Assembly (NCBI GenBank): GCA_038236865.1 | Contig: JBBRZI010000039.1 | Coordinates: 1 to 8,395, forward strand | DNA length: 8,395 nt | Reading direction: 5' to 3' | DNA from: UBA4729 sp038236865 | Lineage (GTDB): Bacteria > Patescibacteriota > Saccharimonadia > Saccharimonadales > UBA4665 | Shown: piece by piece, positions 1 to 5,067 of the stretch | Numbering within the stretch: the stretch's first letter is position 1 | Layout: every line of letters begins with the position of its first letter | Notes under the pieces: generated by a model | Databases searched by the model: none | What the model was told of the DNA's origin: nothing | What the model saw: only the letters and a program-made list of their open reading frames with translations | Made by a program: the position numbers and the translations under genes

Positions 1-764
1 CCTCTACCGCCGGCTGGGCGGGGAGCTGAGGTGAAGCTTGCGTGGGTCGTTATACCCTCAACGAGGCCGCCAACTCCTGGAGTGGGGGGCGTTACCGCTG
101 GCTTACATAAGTCGGCGACGGCTGAAGCATGGGCGACGGCTGCGACAGGTGTAGTGTTGGTGAGGTTTAGCAAGAACTCGGCTGCATTCGTATTGGTGGC
201 GTCGCCGGTCGTGGCGTCGCCGCCGGTTGTGTTGTGTGAGACAGTGGCGTCGCCGGTCGTGGCTGACTGGTCGTTGCTATTGGTAATTGTAATGTCATTG
301 GTGTTAGTCACAGTTGTGGTCGTTGTGGTTGTGTTAGTTATGACGTTGGTCGAGTCCGGACCAGTCGTCGAAATTTCGGCCGACAACTCATCGATTGCCG
401 GGAGGGTCACGCAAACGCAGTCCTCGGCAGCTTGGCCATTATTGATGCTGCCCTTTATGGCGGTATCGTTTTGGTTTACGGCATTTCCGGTTGTGGCACT
501 ACCACCAGTGGTATTTCCGGAGCTGGTTGCAACACCGGTATTAGCGGTTTGGTCGTTACTATTGGTAACATGAACGTCATTGGTGTTCCGGACAGTGCAA
601 TCTGTCCGCGCAGTATTCGAGATAGTATTTGTTGAGTCCGGACCGGTGTTTGTAATACTGTCGGCGCTGACAAACCCCGAAATGCCAAATGTGGCCATAA
701 CGACAGTTGCGAGTGCGGCTGATGTTCGCTGCCAGATGACAGACAATATAGTTGTAGAATGCAT
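1..764 (-). CDS. Secreted Asn/Thr/Gly-rich repeat protein (N-terminal part, runs off left edge)
   Basis: An uninterrupted minus-strand frame runs from ATG at 764 to the window edge (about 254 codons, no stop). The start is set by a strong AAGGAGGG ribosome binding site, with 5 bases between its AGGAGG core and ATG. Residues 1-34 look like a signal peptide: Arg13, a hydrophobic core at about 16-32, and a plausible cleavage site after VSA34. The mature part holds two diverged repeats about 94 residues apart, at about 41-99 and 135-192, each following the plan GPDSTN, NTND, TNSNDQ, NTTGG, ATTG, NxN. Cysteines lie at 56, 116, 118 and 219. After about residue 205 comes an Ala/Val then Pro/Gly-rich segment, like a wall- or membrane-spanning stalk. 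Asn/Thr repeats of this style are familiar from Patescibacteria secreted proteins. I infer an exported surface or adhesin-like protein, possibly a beta-solenoid. Its C-terminal anchor is outside the window and its function is unknown. Confidence 0.85.
   Translation of the reverse strand, partial: MHSTTILSVIWQRTSAALATVVMATFGISGFVSADSITNTGPDSTNTISNTARTDCTVRNTNDVHVTNSNDQTANTGVATSSGNTTGGSATTGNAVNQNDTAIKGSINNGQAAEDCVCVTLPAIDELSAEISTTGPDSTNVITNTTTTTTTVTNTNDITITNSNDQSATTGDATVSHNTTGGDATTGDATNTNAAEFLLNLTNTTPVAAVAHASAVADLCKPAVTPPTPGVGGLVEGITTHASFTSAPRPAGGR
189..362 (-). repeat. Second copy of internal repeat in the secreted protein
   Basis: This encodes residues 135-192 of the left-edge protein. It matches residues 41-99 in order: GPDSTN, then NTND, TNSNDQ, NTTGG, ATTG and NxN, with the offset moving from 94 to 93 residues because of one single-residue gap. 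The copy contains a six-Thr run (145-150) and near-identical TTGDAT/GGDATTGDAT blocks. These give the DNA a short tandem character (GGCGACGCCAC units). Confidence 0.75.
468..644 (-). repeat. First copy of internal repeat in the secreted protein
   Basis: This encodes residues 41-99 of the left-edge protein. It has the same motif order as the second copy but is more diverged (TNSNDQTANTG, SGNTTGGSATTGNA). The segment between the copies (about 100-134) carries the CVC cysteine pair and is not obviously repeated. Confidence 0.7.
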
Positions 765-768
765 GGTA

Positions 769-776
769 CCCTCCTT
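769..776 (-). promoter_or_regulatory. Strong ribosome binding site that fixes the start of the secreted protein
   Basis: The minus strand reads AAGGAGGG, then TACC, then ATG at 764. This is a near-complete anti-16S match at good spacing. It is the best evidence that the left-edge minus-strand frame is a real gene and not a shadow. Confidence 0.8.
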
Positions 777-855
777 AAACTGATTACGCGGGCAATTATG
801 TGCCGGACACTACGAGTTGACTGTATGAAATTTTACAAGTTAATATTTAAGTTTC

Positions 856-873
856 ATAATAATGCTTATGCTA
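856..873 (-). promoter_or_regulatory. Possible promoter of the secreted protein gene, with TAGCATAAGCATT element
   Basis: The minus strand carries TAGCATAAGCATT (861-873) running into TATTAT (856-861), five of six matches to a -10 box. A start about 7 bases downstream would give a leader of roughly 85 bases ending in the strong ribosome binding site. The leader is AT-rich just after this point, with ATGAAA/TTTCAT arms at 825-830 and 852-857. No clear -35 box is visible. The same 13-base element precedes the DUF3048 gene. Confidence 0.4.
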
Positions 874-885
874 TGTGCGCTTACC

Positions 886-1314
886 TTACTTATGGTAGGG
901 TTGACCACTATTAATCGTGCTTGCCCGGTAGAGCGTTTCGAGTAGTATGACCATTGCGAGATCGTGTGGAAAAGTTAACTTACTGAGACTCCAGGTGTAT
1001 TGGGCGTGGGCAATAACCTCGCTCGGCAACCCAGCGGGGCCGCCAACGATAAAGCTGAGCTCTTGGCCGTCGAGGGCTCGTTTTTCCAAGAAACTGGCTA
1101 AGCTGGGGCTTGAGAGTTGGGGCGCGTCGATCACCAGCGCGACAAGAGTGGTTTTGGCAACAGTAGCGAGCAAATGCTGGGTATTATTATTTTTGTCGGC
1201 GACGTGGCTCACGCGCACCGTATGAAAGTGGCGCAGGCGCTGCAAGTATTCGTCCCAACCGAGTTTGGCGTAGGCGAGTTTGGGCATGCCGACAGTGATA
1301 ATGTGCAGTTTCAT
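886..1314 (-). CDS. rlmH: 23S rRNA (pseudouridine1915-N3)-methyltransferase RlmH
   Basis: RlmH is a SPOUT-class enzyme that uses S-adenosylmethionine to methylate N3 of a pseudouridine in helix 69 of 23S rRNA in assembled ribosomes. The 142-residue product starts MKLHIITVG and has the hallmark SAM-knot loop GGPAG (91-95) after FIV. It ends with the family signature: WSLSKLTFPH, then ETLYRA, then the terminal PYHK (139-142). It is somewhat shorter than the usual 155-160 residues; the loss lies in the middle, not at the conserved ends. The arginine usually found in the PHxxxR stretch is Met121 here. The start codon overlaps the stop of the upstream methyltransferase gene (ATGA), and no strong ribosome binding site precedes it, so translation is probably coupled. 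Family assignment is firm; the effect of the Arg-to-Met change is unknown. Confidence 0.95.
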   Translation of the reverse strand: MKLHIITVGMPKLAYAKLGWDEYLQRLRHFHTVRVSHVADKNNNTQHLLATVAKTTLVALVIDAPQLSSPSLASFLEKRALDGQELSFIVGGPAGLPSEVIAHAQYTWSLSKLTFPHDLAMVILLETLYRASTINSGQPYHK

Positions 1315-1961
1315 CTTTTGATACTACCACTGGCGGCTTTGAGTATGCCGATATTGTGCTCGTGGTGGATGGTGACGCGTTTGTTTTGGCAGAAGTCACG
1401 GACGGCGCGGGCGGGGCCCGGTAAGGCTTCGCGTTCGTAATCATCGATGGTAATGACGCCACCAGCGCCGAGCCGGGGCCAGACGAGTTGGAGCGATGTC
1501 AGAATAGATTCGTAGAAGTCGCCGTCTAAAAAGGCGTAGGCGATTGTAGCCGGCACTTCGCGGGCGGTCAGGTCCTTGAACCAGGCTTTATGGGTGATGG
1601 GTGGCTGCAGGTGGGCATGCTGAAACTCCTGCAAGAACTGTTTTTTGCTGACGGTCAGTTCCCCGCCTCGAAATTGTAGGCCAGCGCCACTGCTGTCAGC
1701 TGACGTCTTTTCGGGCAAGCCGGCAAAGGAGTCGTAGGCGTGCAGCTGGCGCGTATTGCTCTCGCCCAGCGCGTCGAGCAAGCGGCGTGTAAATAGTGTG
1801 GTGGTGCCGATGTAGCAACCGAATTCGGCGATGTCGCCGCTGACGTGCTGGCTGAGCACCTGCTCGAGTTCGCGCAGCACGACTGCTAAAGCTGGGCGCT
1901 TAATCTGATCGGAGATAATTGGGTGCGAACTCAGCAATGATTGGTAGTGCAGTAATGGCAT
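1311..1961 (-). CDS. TylF/MycF-type SAM-dependent methyltransferase
   Basis: This is a class I methyltransferase resembling the macrocin O-methyltransferase (TylF) family, which modifies sugar hydroxyls in antibiotic and glycan pathways. Numbered from ATG at 1961 (216 residues), the SAM-binding loop is IAEFGCYIGTTT (about 44-55), followed by the acidic YDSFAGLPE strand (76-84). The metal/active-site region has FLDGDFYES (145-153) and TIDDY (171-175), and GPARAVRDF closes the family signature. A longer GTG start at 1997 would add a Cys-rich 12-residue tail. I prefer 1961 because TATACT lies exactly six bases upstream, as expected for a leaderless mRNA, and neither start has a good ribosome binding site. 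The gene overlaps rlmH by four bases. The substrate cannot be read from the sequence; a cell-surface glycan or nucleotide sugar is a guess. Confidence 0.85.
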   Translation of the reverse strand: MPLLHYQSLLSSHPIISDQIKRPALAVVLRELEQVLSQHVSGDIAEFGCYIGTTTLFTRRLLDALGESNTRQLHAYDSFAGLPEKTSADSSGAGLQFRGGELTVSKKQFLQEFQHAHLQPPITHKAWFKDLTAREVPATIAYAFLDGDFYESILTSLQLVWPRLGAGGVITIDDYEREALPGPARAVRDFCQNKRVTIHHEHNIGILKAASGSIKR

Positions 1962-1967
1962 CCTATG

Positions 1968-1973
1968 AGTATA
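1968..1973 (-). promoter_or_regulatory. -10-like TATACT six bases before ATG (possible leaderless promoter)
   Basis: The minus strand reads TATACT, then CATAGG, then ATG at 1961. A sigma-70-type start is expected about 7 bases after the -10 box, which would be the A of ATG. The hexamer also fits the TANNNT pattern known from leaderless genes in Actinobacteria and Deinococcus. No good -35 box lies 16-18 bases upstream (the 17-base position reads TGTCTG). Confidence 0.4.
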
Positions 1974-2146
1974 CAAGCAGGAACATGTATCAGACACAAT
2001 TCATCAAATCAGTGCGAATTTCTGCGATATGAGACGGCCCAACCTCCAGGCAGCAATGATACTTGCGAAATCCCAATAGCCTAGATATCGGACCAAGCTG
2101 GGCATGACGGTGGCGGGAGACAGGATTGTTACTCGAGCGAGGCGCT

Positions 2147-2188
2147 ACCACCCTAACTTTTACCTACCAATCCCCATCTACCCGCGCA
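2147..2188 (-). repeat. Degenerate GGTAG-type repeat across the umuC stop codon
   Basis: On the minus strand this holds GGTAGATGGGGATTGGTAG, which encodes the umuC tail VDGDW and its stop, then further GGTAG units and GGTAGC. GGTAGATGG also occurs across the umuD stop codon (about 3529-3537). The similarity is partial and AT/GC-biased, so this could be coincidence. I list it because the same setting, overlap with a gene's 3' end, recurs. Confidence 0.35.
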
Positions 2189-3456
2189 GTCGGCAGCTCT
2201 TGCCACTTGGTAGTGTAGCGCGGGCTGCGTAAATTGTGTTTGGGCTGCCAGGTCTGGCTGAGATCTTCGGCGGCGAAGCGGATGATGCCTTGGCCGTAGC
2301 GCTGATTGATGGCGTCAAAGGCCCGCAGCCGGCGCTGGCTGTGCTCGCCTCCAGTGACGTCGAGCTCCCCAAATAGATCAGGTTGAACGCTAGAACTGCT
2401 AATAAGGTCATAGAACATAATGTTGGCGCGGTGGTAGGCGGCACGGGGGTTGAACAGGCGTGCCACGTGACGGTTGAGCTCGGCGGTGATAAGGCCAGTA
2501 TCGGCGCTGGGCAGTGGCAGCGTGACGTAGCTATTTGCCTGGACGTAGCCCGGTTTGAAGCGGTTGGTGCTCAGACTAACGACAATGCTGCCGGCTAACA
2601 AATTGGCCTGGCGTAGCGTAGCGCAGGCGCGGGCACTGAGGTTGGCAATGGCGGCTTCGATAACAAGGGGGTCAGAAGTGTCTTCGCCAAACGTGCGGCC
2701 GCGCATGATGCTCTGACGGGGTTTGGCTACGCGCTGCAAGGGATAGCAGCTCGTGCCATTGAGCTCGGCCACTAGCTGGCGGCCGTGGATGCCCATGAGC
2801 TGCTTGGCGAGCTGGGGCGACAGCTGGCTCAACTGGAGGGCGGTGTGAACGCCGACGGCTTTGAGCTTGGGGGCCAGCCGCCAGCCGATACCCCACACGT
2901 CGCCTATGGGCATACTGGCGAAGATGTGTTGCCGCTCTTCCGTCGGCGCCGTCGATACATCGAGGGCACCGGCGAGATGAGGGTCTCGCTTGGCACATTC
3001 GCTGGCGAGCTTGGCGAGTGTTTTGCTGGGGGCGATGCCGACAGATACCGGTATGCCGATCTCACGTTCGATGCGCGCACACAGTTGTCTGCCCCAGGCG
3101 GCATAGTCGGGAATGTTTAGCTCGCGGAGGTCGAGGAACGATTCGTCGACCGAGTAAACCTCGATGTGCGGCGTAACTTTAGTGAGTGCACGCGTAATGC
3201 GTTGGCTAATATCGCCGTAGAGCTCAAAGTTAGCCGAGAACAGCGTGACAGCATGGTCGGTAAGAAGTTGCCGATATTTGAATCGCGGTGCTCCCATTGG
3301 TATACCGAGCGCCTTGGCCTCGTTCGAACGGGCGACAACGCAGCCATCGTTGCTGCTCAGGACGACGACGGGGCGGCCCTCTAGGTCGGGCCGAAACACG
3401 CGTTCGCAACTAACGAAGAAGTTATTGCAGTCAATAAGGGCAAGAGTTGTGGGCAT
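2164..3456 (-). CDS. umuC: UmuC-type Y-family DNA polymerase (DNA polymerase V catalytic subunit)
   Basis: An error-prone translesion polymerase of 430 residues, close to the length of E. coli UmuC. The catalytic acidic residues are visible: Asp9 in LALIDCNNFF, and Asp104-Glu105 in YSVDESFLDL. Phe14 sits at the steric-gate position (Tyr11 in E. coli UmuC) that excludes ribonucleotides. The helix-hairpin-helix region is at about 183-225 (GDVWGIGWRLAPKL...). QPDLF (358-362) is a beta-clamp-binding motif. The C-terminus matches the UmuC-specific DUF4113 tail (AFDAINQRYGQG at 379-390, SPRYTTKWQELP at 411-422), which separates it from DinB/Pol IV. AAAAGGAG ends four bases before ATG. It follows the UmuD-like gene by 65 bases that contain a long hairpin. 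All key polymerase residues are present, so it is probably active. The last residues VDGDW lie in a repeat-like sequence. Confidence 0.95.
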   Translation of the reverse strand: MPTTLALIDCNNFFVSCERVFRPDLEGRPVVVLSSNDGCVVARSNEAKALGIPMGAPRFKYRQLLTDHAVTLFSANFELYGDISQRITRALTKVTPHIEVYSVDESFLDLRELNIPDYAAWGRQLCARIEREIGIPVSVGIAPSKTLAKLASECAKRDPHLAGALDVSTAPTEERQHIFASMPIGDVWGIGWRLAPKLKAVGVHTALQLSQLSPQLAKQLMGIHGRQLVAELNGTSCYPLQRVAKPRQSIMRGRTFGEDTSDPLVIEAAIANLSARACATLRQANLLAGSIVVSLSTNRFKPGYVQANSYVTLPLPSADTGLITAELNRHVARLFNPRAAYHRANIMFYDLISSSSVQPDLFGELDVTGGEHSQRRLRAFDAINQRYGQGIIRFAAEDLSQTWQPKHNLRSPRYTTKWQELPTARVDGDW

Positions 3457-3479
3457 AGGGCTCCTTTTAATTAGTAGTT

Positions 3480-3544
3480 AGGGGTTGGTAGATGGTAGTT
3501 GGGGGGGTAGCTCGAGCTCCCTCAACTACCATCTACCACCCCCT
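3480..3544. repeat. Long inverted repeat (hairpin) between umuD and umuC
   Basis: The arms GGTAGATGGTAGTTG (3487-3501) and CAACTACCATCTACC (3523-3537) are perfectly complementary over 15 bases. Outward, pairing continues to 3480/3544 with a single mismatch; inward it continues through GGG/CCC-type pairs with G-U wobbles. The total stem is about 27 base pairs around a small AGCTCGAGCT-containing loop. The right arm includes the umuD stop codon and its last codons. Neither side is followed by a T-run, so it does not look like an ordinary intrinsic terminator. It may attenuate or stabilise the umuC part of the transcript, or be a REP/MITE-like element. Confidence 0.85.
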
Positions 3545-3902
3545 TGAGCTGATAGGGGTGGATCATGACACTGACGACTCCCCACAACGTGTCGTCGGCT
3601 CGGAGTCTTTCCCATTGGCAGAACCGAAAGCCGCTGGTCTGCCAAGCAATAACGAGATCTTTGCCACGGGGCTGCAAGGCGCGGTCAATCAGGGCGATAT
3701 CGCCGTCAAAAATACCCAAGTGTTCCCAGCCATGTCCAGCTACCTTAAAGACATAGGTACTGCTGGGATGTTGGATAAGTAGTCGGTTCAGATCGAGTGC
3801 GAGCGCTGTGCTCTGGCCGGCAGCGGCCTCGGCGGGGTTGGGAAATCCGGAATGGATAGAAACGCCGTCGCTGCCGGCCAAAGCTGCCGCGTTAGTGTCC
3901 AT
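3522..3902 (-). CDS. umuD: UmuD-like protein with lost protease dyad (S24 family pseudo-protease)
   Basis: This 126-residue homologue of UmuD is encoded directly before umuC. GFPNPA (19-24), LDLNRLLIQHPSSTYVFKVAG (36-56), GIFDGDIALID (63-73) and KDLVIA (81-86) align closely with E. coli UmuD. The catalytic residues do not: the SGDSM serine position is Gly58 (AGHGW), and the lysine position of TVKKL is Cys95 (RFCQW). The Cys24-Gly25 self-cleavage bond of E. coli corresponds to Ser18-Gly19. About 18 residues between that lysine region and the terminal VFGVVIH strand are missing; here RADDTLWGVVSVMIH follows directly. I read the frame base by base and saw no frameshift. AGGAG lies five bases before ATG at 3902, which I prefer to a GTG at 3929. 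Family knowledge says UmuD or UmuD' dimers partner UmuC; I infer a non-cleaving partner subunit. Confidence 0.85.
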   Translation of the reverse strand: MDTNAAALAGSDGVSIHSGFPNPAEAAAGQSTALALDLNRLLIQHPSSTYVFKVAGHGWEHLGIFDGDIALIDRALQPRGKDLVIAWQTSGFRFCQWERLRADDTLWGVVSVMIHPYQLKGVVDGS

Positions 3903-3907
3903 AACTG

Positions 3908-3912
3908 CTCCT
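3908..3912 (-). promoter_or_regulatory. Ribosome binding site deciding the umuD start
   Basis: The minus strand reads AGGAG, then CAGTT, then ATG at 3902. This supports the shorter 126-residue product over the upstream GTG at 3929, which would begin inside the spacer after the preceding gene with no ribosome binding site. Confidence 0.7.
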
Positions 3913-3932
3913 GTGCACGCGAGCGGCACACA

Positions 3933-4196
3933 TCAGGCCCCTGCCCCGGTGCCGACGAGCGTCCAACGGTTGTTCTCGCAGCGCAGCCGGTACAGCGTCG
4001 TGCCGTCAAACATGTCAAACAGCTGGATGAGTTGCTGCCCTTTGCGCACCAGGTAGTGCATACTTAGCTCGATAAAAGTGTATTCGGTGCCGTCGTAGAC
4101 CATGCGCCGCGGGTAGCCGCTCAGGCGCTCACTGTTGGGGTGAGGGTGGAAAGTTACAGAGGTAATTTCAATTTCTTGTTGCTCAATATAGTTCAT
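3933..4196 (-). CDS. Unrecognised 87-residue protein, first gene of the umuDC cassette
   Basis: I do not recognise a named family. The product (MNYIEQQEIEITSVTF...) is soluble, has no signal peptide or membrane segment, and is rich in aromatic residues and beta-strand-like stretches (GYPRRMVYDGTEYTFIE, LVRKGQQLIQLFDMFDGTTLYRLR, RWTLVG). This suggests a small beta-barrel or beta-sheet fold. ATG at 4196 is chosen because GGGAG precedes it by seven bases; a GTG at 4241 would add 15 hydrophobic residues without a ribosome binding site. The stop is 30 bases before umuD, so the two are very likely co-transcribed. From position alone it may assist or regulate the translesion polymerase. No catalytic motif is visible. 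Confidence 0.75.
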   Translation of the reverse strand: MNYIEQQEIEITSVTFHPHPNSERLSGYPRRMVYDGTEYTFIELSMHYLVRKGQQLIQLFDMFDGTTLYRLRCENNRWTLVGTGAGA

Positions 4197-4652
4197 AATC
4201 AATCTCCCGTTTAGGTATAAGTAAAAGAGTCCGAAGAACACGTAGGGTGTTAATCAGTAAACGGATTTTGGGGAGTAGCTGTTTGGAGGAGGTGTGCGCG
4301 ACCGAATAAGCGGCAGACCCTTGGACCAAAAAACTGATTGAATATGAGAGGATGACAGGGACGCTTAGCCGCGATTGGCCAGTGAGTATATCTCCTTGAA
4401 GTGTATATAAGTCTGTGCGGAGGAAGGTACTACCAGCCCACACATGGCTAGAGCATAAGTATAGTCTTGCGTTATGGCGCTTGTATAGCCTTGATTTTAT
4501 CTATAATTATGGCTCTCTACTTCCCTTCACTGTTATGCCGGGCTCGCTACTGATCGCTACACTAGCAAATCTGGCATGGCAATAGCAGGAGCTCGTAGTC
4601 ATGTAGCTACCCCCAACTACCAACTACCAAACCTTATCTACCAACGTAGAGT
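4197..4652. other. Gene-poor spacer between the response regulator and the umuDC cassette
   Basis: About 450 bases without a convincing gene. I find no tRNA-like T-loop and no Shine-Dalgarno-preceded frame; one minus-strand frame of 86 codons (4183-4443) has a GTG start, no ribosome binding site and no recognisable protein. The stretch should hold the promoter of the umuDC cassette near 4197-4300, but only a poor TATACC-like box (about 4213-4218, minus) is visible. Other items are a perfect TATAAT on the plus strand (4502-4507) with no gene after it, a direct repeat TCGCTAC at 4544-4550 and 4554-4560, and the heptad repeat at 4605-4645. Confidence 0.5.
4605..4645 (-). repeat. TTGGTAG/GTAGTTGG heptad repeat at the 3' end of the response regulator gene
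   Basis: On the minus strand, starting about 8 bases after the regulator stop codon, the sequence runs GTTGGTAGATAAGG, then TTTGGTAGTTGGTAGTTG, then GGGGTAGCTAC, with a seven-base period. On the opposite strand, AGCTACCCCC followed by AACTACCAACTACCAA matches the minus-strand reading of the umuD-umuC hairpin (AGCTACCCCCCC then AACTACCATCTACCAA). There is a two-base length difference in the C-run and one substitution. The two sites are therefore related copies of one element, but only one arm is present here. Confidence 0.65.
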
Positions 4653-5063
4653 TTATTTGATGTGGTCGATGAATTCGACGAGTTCGTGGGGGGTGAGTTC
4701 GGCTTTGACGACGTAGCCGTCGGCTTGGTTCTGAATGTCCTGGCGGACGTCTTCGCGTTCTTCGAGATTAGTAGCAATGATGATTTTGGCCTTTAAGTGC
4801 GGTGTTTTGGCTGGATCGCGCAGCGCGCGCAAAATTTCGATACCGGTCAGGTTGGGAACCATAAGATCAAGCAGGATGATGTCATACTGGTCGGTTTGGG
4901 CTGCGGCCAGCGCCTGCACGCCGTCGGGAATAAGGGTCACGGTGTAGCCCGACTTACTGAGCGCGCGGGAGTAGAGCTCGCCGATAAAGTGCTCGTCTTC
5001 GATGCACAATATAGAGCGGCTGACGGGCACGGTTGGTGAAATGATTGTCGGTTGCGGGTCCAT
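4653..5063 (-). CDS. Receiver-only response regulator (CheY-like)
   Basis: A 136-residue cytoplasmic receiver domain. Visible residues are the acidic pocket Glu22-Asp23 (CIEDEH), the phospho-accepting Asp66 (IILLDLMVPNLTG), Thr98 (IIATN) and Lys120 (GYVVKAEL). The product ends at helix 5, so there is no DNA-binding or enzymatic output domain; it would act by protein contact or as a phosphate relay or sink. The start is ATG at 5063, with AGGAG eight bases upstream inside the last codons of the kinase gene. A longer open frame extends upstream to 5384 but overlaps the kinase gene in another frame and encodes nothing recognisable. The kinase stop codon is four bases before this ATG, so the two form a cognate pair in one transcript. 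Confidence 0.92.
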   Translation of the reverse strand: MDPQPTIISPTVPVSRSILCIEDEHFIGELYSRALSKSGYTVTLIPDGVQALAAAQTDQYDIILLDLMVPNLTGIEILRALRDPAKTPHLKAKIIIATNLEEREDVRQDIQNQADGYVVKAELTPHELVEFIDHIK

Positions 5064-5067
5064 GGGG

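Noticed and set aside
31..573. 180-codon plus-strand frame rich in Val/Thr
   Set aside because: It is the reverse of the Asn/Thr/Gly repeat gene on the minus strand, has no ribosome binding site, and its Val-rich runs are the complement of Asn/Thr codons.
3457..4300. LexA-type SOS box upstream of the umuDC cassette or umuC
   Set aside because: I searched by eye for CTGT-N8-ACAG and GAAC-N4-GTTC patterns and found no acceptable match, so no SOS control is claimed.
4183..4443. 86-codon minus-strand frame before the umuDC cassette
   Set aside because: It starts with GTG, has no ribosome binding site, overlaps the start of the better-supported 87-residue gene, and shows no recognisable protein features.
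4480..4510. Plus-strand promoter around TATAAT 4502-4507
   Set aside because: No well-spaced -35 box, and no plus-strand gene or credible RNA follows; it would only run antisense into the regulator gene.
3480..4645. CRISPR array suggested by recurring ACTACC/GGTAG units
   Set aside because: The units are seven bases long, adjacent and without unique spacers of constant length; no cas genes are present.
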